Part shown: one piece after another, positions 25,733 to 34,583 of the stretch
Numbering within the stretch: the first letter of the stretch is position 1
Layout of the letters: the number at the start of each line of letters is the position of its first letter
Assembly (NCBI GenBank): GCA_001898995.1
Contig: MKVZ01000019.1
Span: 168,084 to 232,083, forward strand
Length of the DNA stretch: 64,000 nucleotides
Origin: Rhizobiales bacterium 63-22
Lineage (GTDB): Bacteria > Pseudomonadota > Alphaproteobacteria > Rhizobiales > Rhizobiaceae
Reading direction: 5' to 3'
Notes under the pieces: model-generated
Seen by the model: the letters and a program-made list of their open reading frames with translations, nothing else
Told to the model about the DNA's origin: nothing
Database searches by the model: none
Position numbers and translations under genes: made by a program

Positions 25733-26605
25733 TCAGGCCTTGAGATGATGATGACGGGGCAGGAGCCGCCGCAGCGCGCCGGTGGGGGCGGCGAGCAGCG
25801 ACAGCACGTAGATCGCGCTTGCGGTCAGGATGATGCAGGGGCCGGAAGCGTAGCTGAAATGGAAGGAAACGATGAGGCCGATGAGGCCGGAGAGGGCGGC
25901 CGACAGGCTCGCCACCGCGAACATGCCGGGCAGGCTGGTGCTCCACAGCCTGGCGATGGCCGCCGGCAGCATCATCAGCCCGACCGCCATCAGCGTGCCG
26001 AGGGCCTGGAAGCCCGCGACCAGATTGACCACCACCAGCAGCAGGAAGACGAAGTGATAGAGCGAGCCGCGTCCGCCGACGGCACGCAGGAAACCCGGAT
26101 CGAAGCACTCGACCACCAGCGGACGGTAGACGAGGGCGAGCAGCACCAGCGTGAACGAGCAGATTCCCGCCACGAGATAGAGGGCCGGCGCGTCTATGGC
26201 GAGAATGGTGCCGAAGAGCACATGCAGGAGATCGCGGCTCGAACCGCGCAGCGACACGATCAGCACGCCGGCGGCGAGCGAGGTGAGGTAGAAGGTGGCG
26301 AAACTCGCATCCTCGCGCAGCACGGTCGTGCGGCTGACGATGCCCGACAGCACCGCCACGGCAAGCCCCGCGATCAGTCCGCCGACCCCCATGGAAAACA
26401 GCGAGAAGCCGGAAACCAGAAAGCCCACGGCCGCGCCCGGCAGCACGGCATGGCTGAGCGAATCGCCGACGAGGCTCATGCGGCGCAGCATCAGCAGCAC
26501 GCCGATCGGCCCCGAAGCGAGGCCGAGACAGATGCAGGCCACCAGCGCGCGGCGCATGAAGCCGTAATCCATGAAAGGCGCGACCAGCGCGTCATAGACG
26601 GTCAT
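25733..26605 (-). CDS. Metal ABC transporter permease (ZnuB/AztB-like)
   Basis: 290 residues with about eight to nine helices from the ATG at 26605, which overlaps the ATPase stop (ATGA). Family segments: DYGFMRRALVACICLGLASG, LLMLRRMSLVGDSLSHAVLP (20 residues) and FQALGTLMAVGLMMLPAAIA. The C-terminus is His-rich (LLPRHHHLKA), possibly metal-interacting. A longer frame to 26650 overlaps the ATPase and is not needed. Confidence 0.9.
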   Translation of the reverse strand: MTVYDALVAPFMDYGFMRRALVACICLGLASGPIGVLLMLRRMSLVGDSLSHAVLPGAAVGFLVSGFSLFSMGVGGLIAGLAVAVLSGIVSRTTVLREDASFATFYLTSLAAGVLIVSLRGSSRDLLHVLFGTILAIDAPALYLVAGICSFTLVLLALVYRPLVVECFDPGFLRAVGGRGSLYHFVFLLLVVVNLVAGFQALGTLMAVGLMMLPAAIARLWSTSLPGMFAVASLSAALSGLIGLIVSFHFSYASGPCIILTASAIYVLSLLAAPTGALRRLLPRHHHLKA

Positions 26606-27366
26606 GCCGCGTCCTCCTCCCGCTCGCAGACGGCGGCGTTTTCGTCCCATGCTTCCGCCATGGCGCGCGCTTTCAGCAGGTTGGCGTCCGACATGACGGT
26701 AGCGGTGGGGCCCCAGCCGATCGGCTCGCGCGCGATGAGCAGCGTCTGCGGAAAATGCGCCTTCACCTGTTCGAAATCGTGCAGGACGGCGAGGATGGTC
26801 CGCCCCTCCTGCCGCCAGCGCGCCAGTATGTCGAGCAGGTCGCGCGTGGTGCGCGCGTCTATGGCGGTGAAAGGCTCGTCCAGAAGCAGCACGCGCGCAT
26901 CCTGCAACAGGAGCCGCGCGAACAGGACGCGCTGGAACTGCCCGGCCGAAAGGGAGCCGATCTGCCGCTTCTCGAAACCTTCCAGCCCGACGGCGACGAG
27001 CGCCTCGCGCGCCTTTTCCGCTATGCGCCGGGAAGCACCGCGAAACGCGCCCATTTCGCGCCAGGCGCCGAGCAGCACAGTATCGGCCACGGACAGGGGA
27101 AAGCTGCGGTCGATCTCGGCGGCCTGCGGCAGATAGCCGAAGTCGCGCGGCGAAAGGCCGCCGCGGTCGATCTCGCCGCCGGCGAGCGGCAATTGCCCCA
27201 TCATCGCGCGGATCAGCGTGGATTTGCCCGCGCCGTTCGGCCCGGCGATGGCCGTCATGCTGCCGAGCGCGAAACTGCCCGACAGGTGATGCAGGGCAGG
27301 GTGACCGTTATAGGCCACGGTGACGTCGCGAAGCCGGATCGCGCCGGCGGATACGATATTGCTCAT
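26602..27366 (-). CDS. Metal ABC transporter ATP-binding protein (ZnuC/AztA-like)
   Basis: 254 residues from the ATG at 27366. Walker A GPNGAGKST, Q-loop GYLPQAAEIDRSFPLSVADT (20 residues; the PQ...DRSFP pattern is typical of metal ABC ATPases), signature LSAGQFQRVLFARLL, Walker B VLLLDEPFTAID and H-loop VLHDF. The frame is open further upstream to 27612, but that part overlaps a small membrane ORF and lacks domain similarity. Starts and stops overlap its neighbours by 4 nt on both sides. Confidence 0.9.
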   Translation of the reverse strand: MSNIVSAGAIRLRDVTVAYNGHPALHHLSGSFALGSMTAIAGPNGAGKSTLIRAMMGQLPLAGGEIDRGGLSPRDFGYLPQAAEIDRSFPLSVADTVLLGAWREMGAFRGASRRIAEKAREALVAVGLEGFEKRQIGSLSAGQFQRVLFARLLLQDARVLLLDEPFTAIDARTTRDLLDILARWRQEGRTILAVLHDFEQVKAHFPQTLLIAREPIGWGPTATVMSDANLLKARAMAEAWDENAAVCEREEDAA

Positions 27367-27515
27367 GGCAGCGACACCGCCCACCAGACGAGAAGCCAGA
27401 CGAAGACCATCAGCCCGATCACGAGAACCAGCCGCGTCGCTGCCGGCCAGCCGAGGAACGAGCGCCGGAACGGCGCCCGCGCGGGGATACTTCTGTCTGT
27501 CGGCCGGCTCTGCAT
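27363..27515 (-). CDS. 50-aa single-span membrane ORF heading the zinc importer operon
   Basis: A 50-codon frame (MQSRPTDRSIPARAPFRRSF at the start) with a basic N-terminus and one strong helix (about residues 28-47, TRLVLVIGLMVFVWLLVWW). Its TGA overlaps the ATPase ATG (27363-27366), the same 4-nt coupling seen downstream. GAAGGAG lies about 12 nt before the ATG, rather far. I do not recognise the protein. The coupling and the good helix argue for a real gene, possibly an accessory subunit of the importer. Confidence 0.5.
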   Translation of the reverse strand: MQSRPTDRSIPARAPFRRSFLGWPAATRLVLVIGLMVFVWLLVWWAVSLP

Positions 27516-27540
27516 GTTCGGACCGTGCTCCTTCATTCAT

Positions 27541-27862
27541 TCTCGCGCTCAGGGCAAGCGTCCCGAGCCATGCAACCGGCCCGCGCGCGGCGGCGAGGGC
27601 CATGATCTTCAATCCGGTCGGGATTTGTTACGATATAACGTCAATTGTCAAGTTACGTTATGACATGACGGTCATGCAATCGATGTGAAACCCTCAATCG
27701 CCTGCCGCGTTACCTTTTCCGGCTTTCATATCGGCACTTTACCGCTTCCGAAAAAGCGGCGTTTCCTGTAAGCGGGTCCCGCAGCGGCCCCATCGGGCCG
27801 TCTTGCATCGAGGGGGAAGGTTGATCGATATAAAGGGCGAACCTGATTCCAGGAAAGAGGGT
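27541..27862. promoter_or_regulatory. Divergent promoter region with two Zur-like boxes
   Basis: 322-bp divergent region without a gene. Two imperfect palindromes stand 25 bp apart: GTTACGATATAAC (27627-27639) and GTTACGTTATGAC (27652-27664). They resemble alphaproteobacterial Zur boxes (GTTAY-ATA-TAAC-like) and lie about 110-150 bp before the small ORF of the zinc importer. CATGAC-G-GTCATG (27664-27676) is a further perfect palindrome abutting the second box. The rest up to 27862, which serves the hydrolase gene on the other strand, shows no recognisable motif. Confidence 0.6.
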
Positions 27863-29083
27863 ATGCAGCAATCTGTCCGGTCCCGCGCGGTGTTCTTTAT
27901 CGGCGGTTACGACCCCAAAACCTCAGAGGCATTTTTCAAACGGCTGCGCCGTGAGATCGCCCGCTTCGACGCGCTCTGGAATGTGCGTTCCGAAATATCG
28001 CCGGTCAGCGAGGCGTCGGATGGCGAGATCGGTTCCGTCACGATCGACACCGTTTCGGCCGAAGAAGGCTGGACGGTGCGCACCGATTTCAACTTTCTGG
28101 TTCTCGACAAGATCGTGCTTGCCGATTTTGCCCGGCCCCTGCCGGTGCGGCTTGCGAAATATCTCGTGGCCTTCGGCGATTTCGTGATATCCGGCGCGGC
28201 TTTCCGCTTTTTCGCCCGTGCCTGGCGCTTCGCGCTCTATTTCCTCTATCCGTTTCTGGCGCTGGTCCTGTTCGCCGCGCTTGGCACGCTGGCCGCATGG
28301 TTGGCGGAATGGCTGATCGGGCCGTGGATCGGCCGTGCGGACTGGATCGTCGGCATTGCGGTCTTCTTCGCCGCGCTGGCCACGCTCGGAAAACGCTGGT
28401 CCACCACGCACCTGATGGATTTGTGGTCGTTTTCGCTCAATTTCATGCGCGGCCGCCGTCCCGACGCGGAGGCGCTGATGCAGCGTTTCGCAGGCGCGGT
28501 CGAGGACCGCGTCGCGGCGGGGCGCTATGACGAGGTCGTCATTATCGGCCACAGCACCGGCGGGATGCTGATGCTGGACATGGCGGCGCGGCTTTTCGCG
28601 CTCGATCCCGCTTTTGCCACGCGCGCGGGTCGGGTGGCGCTGCTCACCCTCGGCTCGACGGCGCTGAAGGCCGGCTATCATCCGGCTGCGAAGCAATTTC
28701 GCCGCGACGTGCAGGCGCTCACCGACGCGCCCGGTCTCGACTGGTTCGAGGTCCAGTGCCTCACCGACGCCATCAATTTCTACAAGACCGATCCCGTGGC
28801 GGAGATGAAACTCCGGCGCGCGCCGGGCCGCGTCTTCCCGCTGACGCGCACGGTGCGCGTCAAGGACATGCTGCTGCCCGACGCCTACAGGCGCGTGAAA
28901 CGCAATTTCTTCCGCGTCCACTATCAATATGTGTTCGGCAATACCAAGGCTTACTGGTACGATTTCTTTCAGGTCTGCTGCGGGCCGCTTTTCCTCGTCG
29001 ACCGGATGAGGGACATGATCGTCGGCGGGGTTCCGGCGCAGAAGCCGGATCGGGGGCTGGCGAAGGGAGATGAAAGCCAATGA
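27863..29083 (+). CDS. Membrane-embedded alpha/beta-hydrolase-fold protein
   Basis: 406 residues from the ATG at 27863 (GAAAGAGGGT upstream). The N-terminal part begins with a hydrolase strand (RAVFFIGGYDPKT). Two or three membrane helices follow at about 120-176 (FALYFLYPFLALVLFAALGT and IVGIAVFFAALATLG). The C-terminal part carries the nucleophile elbow VVIIGHSTGGMLML with Ser231. A serine esterase or lipase role on the inner membrane is plausible, substrate unknown. ATGA overlap (29080-29083) links it to the methyltransferase gene. Confidence 0.7.
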   Translation: MQQSVRSRAVFFIGGYDPKTSEAFFKRLRREIARFDALWNVRSEISPVSEASDGEIGSVTIDTVSAEEGWTVRTDFNFLVLDKIVLADFARPLPVRLAKYLVAFGDFVISGAAFRFFARAWRFALYFLYPFLALVLFAALGTLAAWLAEWLIGPWIGRADWIVGIAVFFAALATLGKRWSTTHLMDLWSFSLNFMRGRRPDAEALMQRFAGAVEDRVAAGRYDEVVIIGHSTGGMLMLDMAARLFALDPAFATRAGRVALLTLGSTALKAGYHPAAKQFRRDVQALTDAPGLDWFEVQCLTDAINFYKTDPVAEMKLRRAPGRVFPLTRTVRVKDMLLPDAYRRVKRNFFRVHYQYVFGNTKAYWYDFFQVCCGPLFLVDRMRDMIVGGVPAQKPDRGLAKGDESQ

Positions 29084-29664
29084 CGCCACTTGTCGCGATG
29101 ATCGTCTGGTCCATCGGGCTGCTCGCCTGGGTGGTGATCCGCATTCCGCATCAAAGGCGGGCGCGCCGGATACAGGTGGAGCGCACGGCGCGCACCCTCG
29201 CCGACCGGCTGGCGCTGGCGGCGGCGACGGTGGGCCTTTCGGTTCTGCCGCTGATCTATGTCGTCACCGGCTTTCCGCGCTTCGCCGCCTATGCGTTCCG
29301 GCCATGGATGGGCTGGGTCGGGACGATCGTGGAACTTGCCTTTCTGTGGCTCTTCCATGCCAGCCACAAGCAATTGGGAAAGAACTGGTCCGTCTCGCTC
29401 GACATACGGCGCGAACACAAACTCGTGACGGACGGCCTCTATCGCTATGTCCGTCATCCGATGTATTTGTCCTTCTGGCTCTGGGCCATCGCGCAGTTCT
29501 TCCTGCTGCCCAACTGGATCGCCGGTGCGGCGGGGCTTGTCGGTGTCGCAATCCTCTATTTCCACCGGGTGCGACATGAAGAGGCGATGATGCGCGAGGC
29601 TTTCGGGGCCGCCTATGACGAATATTCCAGCCGGACGGGCCGCATCATCCCGAAGCCATGGTAA
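29080..29664 (+). CDS. ICMT/PEMT-type integral-membrane methyltransferase
   Basis: 194 residues with four or five helices. The family C-terminal signature is present: LGKNWSVSLDIRREHKLVTD (20 residues), GLYRYVRHPMYLSFWLW with the RHPMY SAM-binding motif, and EEAMMREAFGAAYDEYSSRT (20 residues). Such proteins methylate isoprenylcysteine, phospholipids or other membrane-bound acceptors; bacterial acceptors are mostly unknown. It is coupled to the upstream hydrolase (4-nt overlap) and 4 bp from the downstream one. Confidence 0.82.
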   Translation: MTPLVAMIVWSIGLLAWVVIRIPHQRRARRIQVERTARTLADRLALAAATVGLSVLPLIYVVTGFPRFAAYAFRPWMGWVGTIVELAFLWLFHASHKQLGKNWSVSLDIRREHKLVTDGLYRYVRHPMYLSFWLWAIAQFFLLPNWIAGAAGLVGVAILYFHRVRHEEAMMREAFGAAYDEYSSRTGRIIPKPW

Positions 29665-29668
29665 CATC

Positions 29669-30349
29669 ATGATTCCAGAAAACGACGCCGAACGCCGCTC
29701 GCACTTTACCCGTCGCAGCGTGCTTCTCGGCCTTGCCTGCGGGGCGGCACTGGCGCTGCCGGCCGCCGCCGCAGAGGCGAAATCCGTACACAAGTCCGCT
29801 TCCGTGCCGCCGGTCCAGCCGGTCAAGCCCCCGGCGGTACCCCGGCGCGGCGACGTCTATCTGCTGCGCGGCTTCGCCGATATCTTCTCCACCGGCATAG
29901 ACGAGATCGGCAAGGAGCTTCAGGCCGATGGGATCAATGCCCATGTCCTCGGCCATGCGGCGTGGCGGCTCGTGTTCAACGAGATCGTCGCCGACCAGCA
30001 GAAGAACGGCCGTTCGCCGGTCATCCTCATCGGTCATTCGCTCGGCGCGAACGCGATCATCACCATTGCCGAAAATCTGCAAAAGCGCGGCATCGCCGTC
30101 GACTACATGGCGACCTTCGCCGCCACCGCACCCGATCCGGTGCCGGGCAATGTGCGCCGCGTGAAGAACTTCTATTTCAAGCAGCATGGCTGGGGCCTGC
30201 CGCTCGTCGCCGGTCCGGGCTTCAAGGGCAGTCTGGAGAATCGCGATTTCTCCAACGATCCCGGAGTCGGCCATTTCAACATCGAGAAGCAGAAGCCCTT
30301 GCAGGCGGAAGTCGTGCGCGACGTGTTGCGGGTGCTCTCCGCGCGATAG
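29669..30349 (+). CDS. Exported alpha/beta-hydrolase-like protein
   Basis: 226 residues from the ATG at 29669. A signal peptide with an RR pair precedes a hydrophobic stretch (HFTRRSVLLGLACGAALALP, 20 residues), so Tat export is possible. After a Pro-rich linker comes a small hydrolase domain: DVYLLRGFADIFSTGIDEIG (20 residues) at the oxyanion strand, VILIGHSLGANAI with Ser124, and a C-terminal VGHFNIE that could supply the catalytic His. Third gene of a tight three-gene cluster. Substrate unknown. Confidence 0.72.
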   Translation: MIPENDAERRSHFTRRSVLLGLACGAALALPAAAAEAKSVHKSASVPPVQPVKPPAVPRRGDVYLLRGFADIFSTGIDEIGKELQADGINAHVLGHAAWRLVFNEIVADQQKNGRSPVILIGHSLGANAIITIAENLQKRGIAVDYMATFAATAPDPVPGNVRRVKNFYFKQHGWGLPLVAGPGFKGSLENRDFSNDPGVGHFNIEKQKPLQAEVVRDVLRVLSAR

Positions 30350-30447
30350 AGCGGTTCCTGTTTTCACGGAATAAGGAAACCTGCTCTATCTATTTGTTTC
30401 GCCGCATTTATGCGCCGCCAAATGTTTCCATTTGGCTGCCAAATGCT
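30345..30447. repeat. Palindromic intergenic repeat after the hydrolase gene
   Basis: Two stem-loops. GATAGAGC-GG-TTCCT (30345-30359) pairs with AGGAAACC-T-GCTCTATC (30374-30390), and overlaps the stop codon of the upstream gene. A second stem GCCGCCAAATG / CATTTGGCTGC follows around 30415-30442. No T-run is present. The structure resembles the small palindromic repeats of this bacterial group and could also slow or end transcription. Confidence 0.5.
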
Positions 30448-30518
30448 CTAGATTCCGGATCGCGCGGCATTGCATTATGCTATCGTCTCGCAATGGACAC
30501 AGGATACGGGACGAAGCG

Positions 30519-32210
30519 ATGCTGGAACGGATGATCGATCAGGGCGCGGGCCGCGAGCTCGCCGATATCGTGCTGAAGGGCGGGCGCTTATTCGATCTCG
30601 TGACCGGCGAACTGGTGGAGAGCGACGTCGCCATCTGCGGCGGGCGCATCGTCGGCACCTTCGGAACCTATCGCGGCGTCCGGGAGATCGACATTGCCGG
30701 CCGGATCGTCGTTCCGGGCTTCATCGACACGCATCTCCATATCGAATCCTCCCATGTCACGCCGCATGAATTCGACCGCTGCGTGTTGCCGCAGGGCGTC
30801 ACCACCGCGATCTGCGATCCGCACGAGATCGCCAATGTGCTGGGGGCGGAAGGCATAAAATTCTTCCTCGACAGCGCGCTGGAAACGGTGATGGATATCC
30901 GCGTGCAGCTTTCGAGCTGCGTGCCCGCCACCCATATGGAGACCTCCGGCGCGGAACTTCTGGTCGGCGACCTGCTTCCCTTCGCGGATCATCCCAGGGT
31001 GATCGGCCTTGCCGAATTCATGAATTTTCCGGGCGTGCTGGCGAAAGACCCGGAATGCATGGCCAAGCTCGAAGCGTTTCAGGGGCGGCACATAGACGGT
31101 CATGCGCCGCTTCTGCGCGGGCTGGACCTGAATGCCTATATCGCGGCCGGCATCCGCACCGAGCACGAGGCGACGACCGCGGAAGAGGCGCTGGAAAAGC
31201 TGCGCAAGGGCATGTATGTGCTGGTGCGCGAAGGCTCGGTGTCGAAAGACCTGAAAGCGCTGATGCCCATCATCACCGAGCGCCATGCGCAGTTTCTGGC
31301 GCTGTGCACCGACGACCGCAACCCGCTCGATATCGCCGATCAGGGCCATCTCGATTATCTCATCCGCACGGCCATCGCCGGCGGCGTCGCGCCGCTCGCC
31401 ATCTATCGCGCGGCGAGCGTTTCGGCCGCGCGCGCCTTCGGCCTGTTCGATCGCGGTCTGGTCGCGCCGGGCCAGCGCGCCGATCTGGTCGTCTTGGACA
31501 GTCTGGAGGGCTGCCATGCCGAAATAGTGCTTTCGGCGGGCCGGGTGGTGTCGGAAGACCTGTTCGCCGCGCGCAGGCCCGTCGCTCCGGTCGGACGCCA
31601 CAGCGTGCATGCGCCGCGCGTCAATGCGGCGAGCTTCCGCTCCCATTCCAACAGCGGGCGCACCCGCGCCATCGGCATCGTGCCGGGCAGGATCATCACC
31701 GAAAGCCTCGAATTCGATCTGGCGACCGGCCCCAACGGCGTCGAGCCCGATCTGGCGCGCGACGTGGTGAAGATCGCCGTGGTCGAGCGCCACGGCAAGA
31801 ACGGCAATATCGCCACCGGCTTCGTGCACGGCTTCGGCCTGAAGGCCGGCGCCATCGCCTCGACGGTGAGCCATGACAGCCACAATATCTGCGTCGTCGG
31901 CGTGTCCGACGCGGACATGGCCGTCGCCGCCAACAGGCTCGGCGAGATCGAGGGCGGCTTCGTGGTGGTGCGTGACGGCAAGGTTCTGGCCGAGCTGGCG
32001 CTGCCCATTGCCGGGCTGATGAGCATGGAGCCTTACGAGCGCGTGCGCGACCAGTTGCGCAAGCTGCGCCACGCGGCGGAGGAACTCGGCTCCGTGCTGG
32101 AGGAGCCGTTCCTGCAACTGGCTTTCGTCGCCCTGCCGGTGATCCCGCATCTCAAGATCACCGATCGCGGGCTGGTGGACGTGGACAAGTTCCAGTTCGT
32201 CGGGAACTAG
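30519..32210 (+). CDS. ade: Adenine deaminase
   Basis: 563-residue amidohydrolase of the Ade family, which deaminates adenine to hypoxanthine in purine salvage. Metal-binding motif IDTHLHIESSHVTP near residue 80, ICDPHEIANVLG, the His pair region GRHIDGHAPLLRG and CTDDRNPLDIADQGHLDYLI (20 residues) with the catalytic Asp. The C-terminal domain (TVSHDSHNICVVG) is typical. ATG at 30519 has only a weak ribosome site. Functionally it complements the purine permease at 11.9 kb. Confidence 0.94.
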   Translation: MLERMIDQGAGRELADIVLKGGRLFDLVTGELVESDVAICGGRIVGTFGTYRGVREIDIAGRIVVPGFIDTHLHIESSHVTPHEFDRCVLPQGVTTAICDPHEIANVLGAEGIKFFLDSALETVMDIRVQLSSCVPATHMETSGAELLVGDLLPFADHPRVIGLAEFMNFPGVLAKDPECMAKLEAFQGRHIDGHAPLLRGLDLNAYIAAGIRTEHEATTAEEALEKLRKGMYVLVREGSVSKDLKALMPIITERHAQFLALCTDDRNPLDIADQGHLDYLIRTAIAGGVAPLAIYRAASVSAARAFGLFDRGLVAPGQRADLVVLDSLEGCHAEIVLSAGRVVSEDLFAARRPVAPVGRHSVHAPRVNAASFRSHSNSGRTRAIGIVPGRIITESLEFDLATGPNGVEPDLARDVVKIAVVERHGKNGNIATGFVHGFGLKAGAIASTVSHDSHNICVVGVSDADMAVAANRLGEIEGGFVVVRDGKVLAELALPIAGLMSMEPYERVRDQLRKLRHAAEELGSVLEEPFLQLAFVALPVIPHLKITDRGLVDVDKFQFVGN

Positions 32211-32350
32211 TATCAAGGCCGCCCGGCGGAATGTTCACCGATTTGTGAATCCGCTGTGAATGGCGTATTGCCCGCGCCAACCGATCACGTTAGCATGCCC
32301 CATCACAAGAACGGCGGGATGAACCCGCCGAAGCCAAATGGGGACATGAC

Positions 32351-33397
32351 ATGAAACTTGCTCGCCTTGCCCTTTTCGGGGGGCTTCTCGCTACCGCCGC
32401 AGCCTTTGCCGTTCCGGCTTCCGCCCGGGACCTGACGGTTGTCTCGTGGGGAGGCAATTATCAGGACGCGCAGCGCGAAATCTATTTCAAGCCGTTCGAG
32501 AAGAAGACCGGCAAGCCGCTGCTCGAAGAATCATGGGACGGCGGCTACGGCGTCATTCAGGCCAAGGTCAAGGCGGGAAATCCCAACTGGGACGTGGTGC
32601 AGGTGGAGGCCGAGGAACTGGCGCTGGGCTGCGCGGACGGGCTCTACGAGAAGATCGACTGGAGCAAGCTCGGCGGCAAGGACAAGTTCCTCAAGAGCGC
32701 CGTCAGCGATTGCGGCGTCGGCGCGATCGTGTGGTCCACGGCCATCGCCTATAATGGCGACAAGCTCAAGGACGGGCCGAAATCATGGGCCGATTTCTGG
32801 GACGTGAAGAAGTTCCCCGGCAAGCGTTCGCTGCGCAAGGGCGCGAAATACACGCTCGAATTCGCCCTCATGGCCGATGGCGTGCCAAAGGAGAAGGTCT
32901 ATGACGTGCTTTCGACGCCGGAGGGCGTCGACCGGGCCTTCAAGAAGCTCGACGAACTGAAGCCCTATATCGTGTGGTGGGAAGCCGGCGCGCAGCCGCT
33001 GCAACTGCTCGCTTCCGGCGAGGTGGTGATGGCTTCCGCCTATAACGGCCGCATCACGGCCATCGACCGCGACGAGAAGCGGAATTTCAAGGTCGTCTGG
33101 CCGGGCAGCATCTATGCCGTGGATAGCTGGGTGATCCTGAAGAACGCCGCGAACAAGGACGCGGGCATGGATTTCATCGCCTTCGCCAGCGAGGCGGACA
33201 ATCAGGTCAAGCTGCCGAAATACATCGCCTACGGCCTGCCGAACAAGGAAGCCGCAAGCAAGGTTCCCGCCGAATATGCCGCCGATCTGCCGACGGCGCC
33301 CGAGAACCTCAAGGAGGGCATTCCGCTCGACGTCGATTTCTGGATCGACAATTCGGAGGAACTGACGAAGCGCTTCAACGCCTGGCTGGCGCAGTAA
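32351..33397 (+). CDS. Polyamine-type ABC transporter, periplasmic binding protein
   Basis: 348 residues. A signal peptide runs to about residue 25 (LLATAAAFAVPASA). The mature part has the PotD/PotF-like start LTVVSWGGNYQDAQREIYFK (20 residues), the hinge region NWDVVQVEAEELALGC and KSWADFWDVKKFPGKRSLR. The C-terminal FWIDNSEELTKRFNAWLAQ is typical of putrescine/spermidine binders. The exact amine is not determined. It leads a four-gene importer operon up to 36.5 kb. Confidence 0.9.
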   Translation: MKLARLALFGGLLATAAAFAVPASARDLTVVSWGGNYQDAQREIYFKPFEKKTGKPLLEESWDGGYGVIQAKVKAGNPNWDVVQVEAEELALGCADGLYEKIDWSKLGGKDKFLKSAVSDCGVGAIVWSTAIAYNGDKLKDGPKSWADFWDVKKFPGKRSLRKGAKYTLEFALMADGVPKEKVYDVLSTPEGVDRAFKKLDELKPYIVWWEAGAQPLQLLASGEVVMASAYNGRITAIDRDEKRNFKVVWPGSIYAVDSWVILKNAANKDAGMDFIAFASEADNQVKLPKYIAYGLPNKEAASKVPAEYAADLPTAPENLKEGIPLDVDFWIDNSEELTKRFNAWLAQ

Positions 33398-33512
33398 AGC
33401 GCGTGGCATGGCCTCGTCCGCCCGAGCCGGCGGGCGGGGCATTTTCGCCTGCGGGGAGCGCGTTTCGCAGGTGTATTTTCCACATGGAATGTTTCCCACA
33501 CGGAGTGTTTCA

Positions 33513-34583
33513 TTGACGGACCATCGCATCCGCTTTGAGAGTGTCAGTAAATCCTATGCCGACTTCAAGGTCATAGAGGGACTCGATCTCGAAATCGCCA
33601 AGGGCGAGTTCGTCAGCCTGCTTGGGCCGTCCGGCTCCGGCAAGACGACATTGCTCATGATGCTGGCGGGCTTTGAAAATCCGACCGGCGGCACGATCCG
33701 CGTCGACGGCAGGCCGATCAATACGGTCCCGTCCTACAAGCGCAATATGGGTGTGGTGTTCCAGAATTATGCGCTGTTTCCGCATATGACGGTGGGCGAG
33801 AACGTTGCCTTTCCTTTGCAGATGCGCGGCGTCGGCAAGGCGGAAATCACGGAGCGGGTGAGCAAGGCGCTCGACATGGTGCAGCTTTCCGCGCTTCGCG
33901 AGCGCAAGCCGTCGCAGCTTTCCGGCGGGCAGCAGCAGCGTGTCGCGCTGGCGCGCGCGCTGGTGTTCGAGCCGGGCGTGGTGCTGATGGACGAGCCGCT
34001 CGGCGCGCTCGACAAGCAGTTGCGCGAGCAGATGCAGCTCGATATCCGCGCGCTGCACGGCCGGCTCGGCCTCACCATCGTCTTCGTCACGCACGACCAG
34101 AGCGAGGCCCTGACCATGTCCGACCGCATCGCGGTCTTCGACAAGGGCCGCATCGAGCAGATCGGCACCCCGCGCGAAATCTACGACGAGCCGCGCACCC
34201 GCTTCGTGGCGGAGTTCATCGGCGAGACCAATCTCGCGGAAGGCACGGTGGAGCGGGTCGAAGGCCGCAATGCGCGGATACGGCTGAAGGATGGCGGTCT
34301 CCTGACGGCGGCTTCGGCGGCCGGGCGATGCAAGGCGGGCGACGCCGTGTTCGTTTCCATCCGCCCGGAACGGATAGAACTGGGCGGAGCAGGTGGGGCA
34401 GACAACCGTTTCGACACCCGCATTCTCGACAGCGTCTATCAGGGCGATCACCTGCGCATCCAGCTCGACGAAAAGGCACACGGCTTCATCGTCCGGCTCG
34501 ACCGCAAGGCGCGCGAATGGCCGGCGGGCAGCGACGTTTCGGCCTGCTTCGCCGCCGCCGATTGCTGGACGATTGCGGCATGA
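33513..34583 (+). CDS. Polyamine-type ABC transporter ATP-binding protein (PotA-like)
   Basis: About 356 residues. A TTG start at 33513 is chosen because CGGAG lies 7 nt upstream; ATGs further up (33408, 33489) add non-conserved residues. Walker A GPSGSGKTT, Q-loop VVFQNYALFPHMTVGENVAF (20 residues), signature LSGGQQQRVALARAL, Walker B VLMDEPLGALD, H-loop VTHDQ. A C-terminal TOBE domain (about 280-350) has SIRPERIELG. Two imperfect 15-16-bp direct copies (TTTCCACATGGAATG / TTTCCCACACGGAGTG) precede the start. Stop overlaps the permease start. Confidence 0.92.
   Translation: MTDHRIRFESVSKSYADFKVIEGLDLEIAKGEFVSLLGPSGSGKTTLLMMLAGFENPTGGTIRVDGRPINTVPSYKRNMGVVFQNYALFPHMTVGENVAFPLQMRGVGKAEITERVSKALDMVQLSALRERKPSQLSGGQQQRVALARALVFEPGVVLMDEPLGALDKQLREQMQLDIRALHGRLGLTIVFVTHDQSEALTMSDRIAVFDKGRIEQIGTPREIYDEPRTRFVAEFIGETNLAEGTVERVEGRNARIRLKDGGLLTAASAAGRCKAGDAVFVSIRPERIELGGAGGADNRFDTRILDSVYQGDHLRIQLDEKAHGFIVRLDRKAREWPAGSDVSACFAAADCWTIAA

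Noticed and set aside
26602..27612. Longer ATPase frame starting at 27612
   Set aside because: The extra 82 residues have no ABC similarity and overlap the small membrane ORF and the Zur-like region; the ATG at 27366 fits the family.
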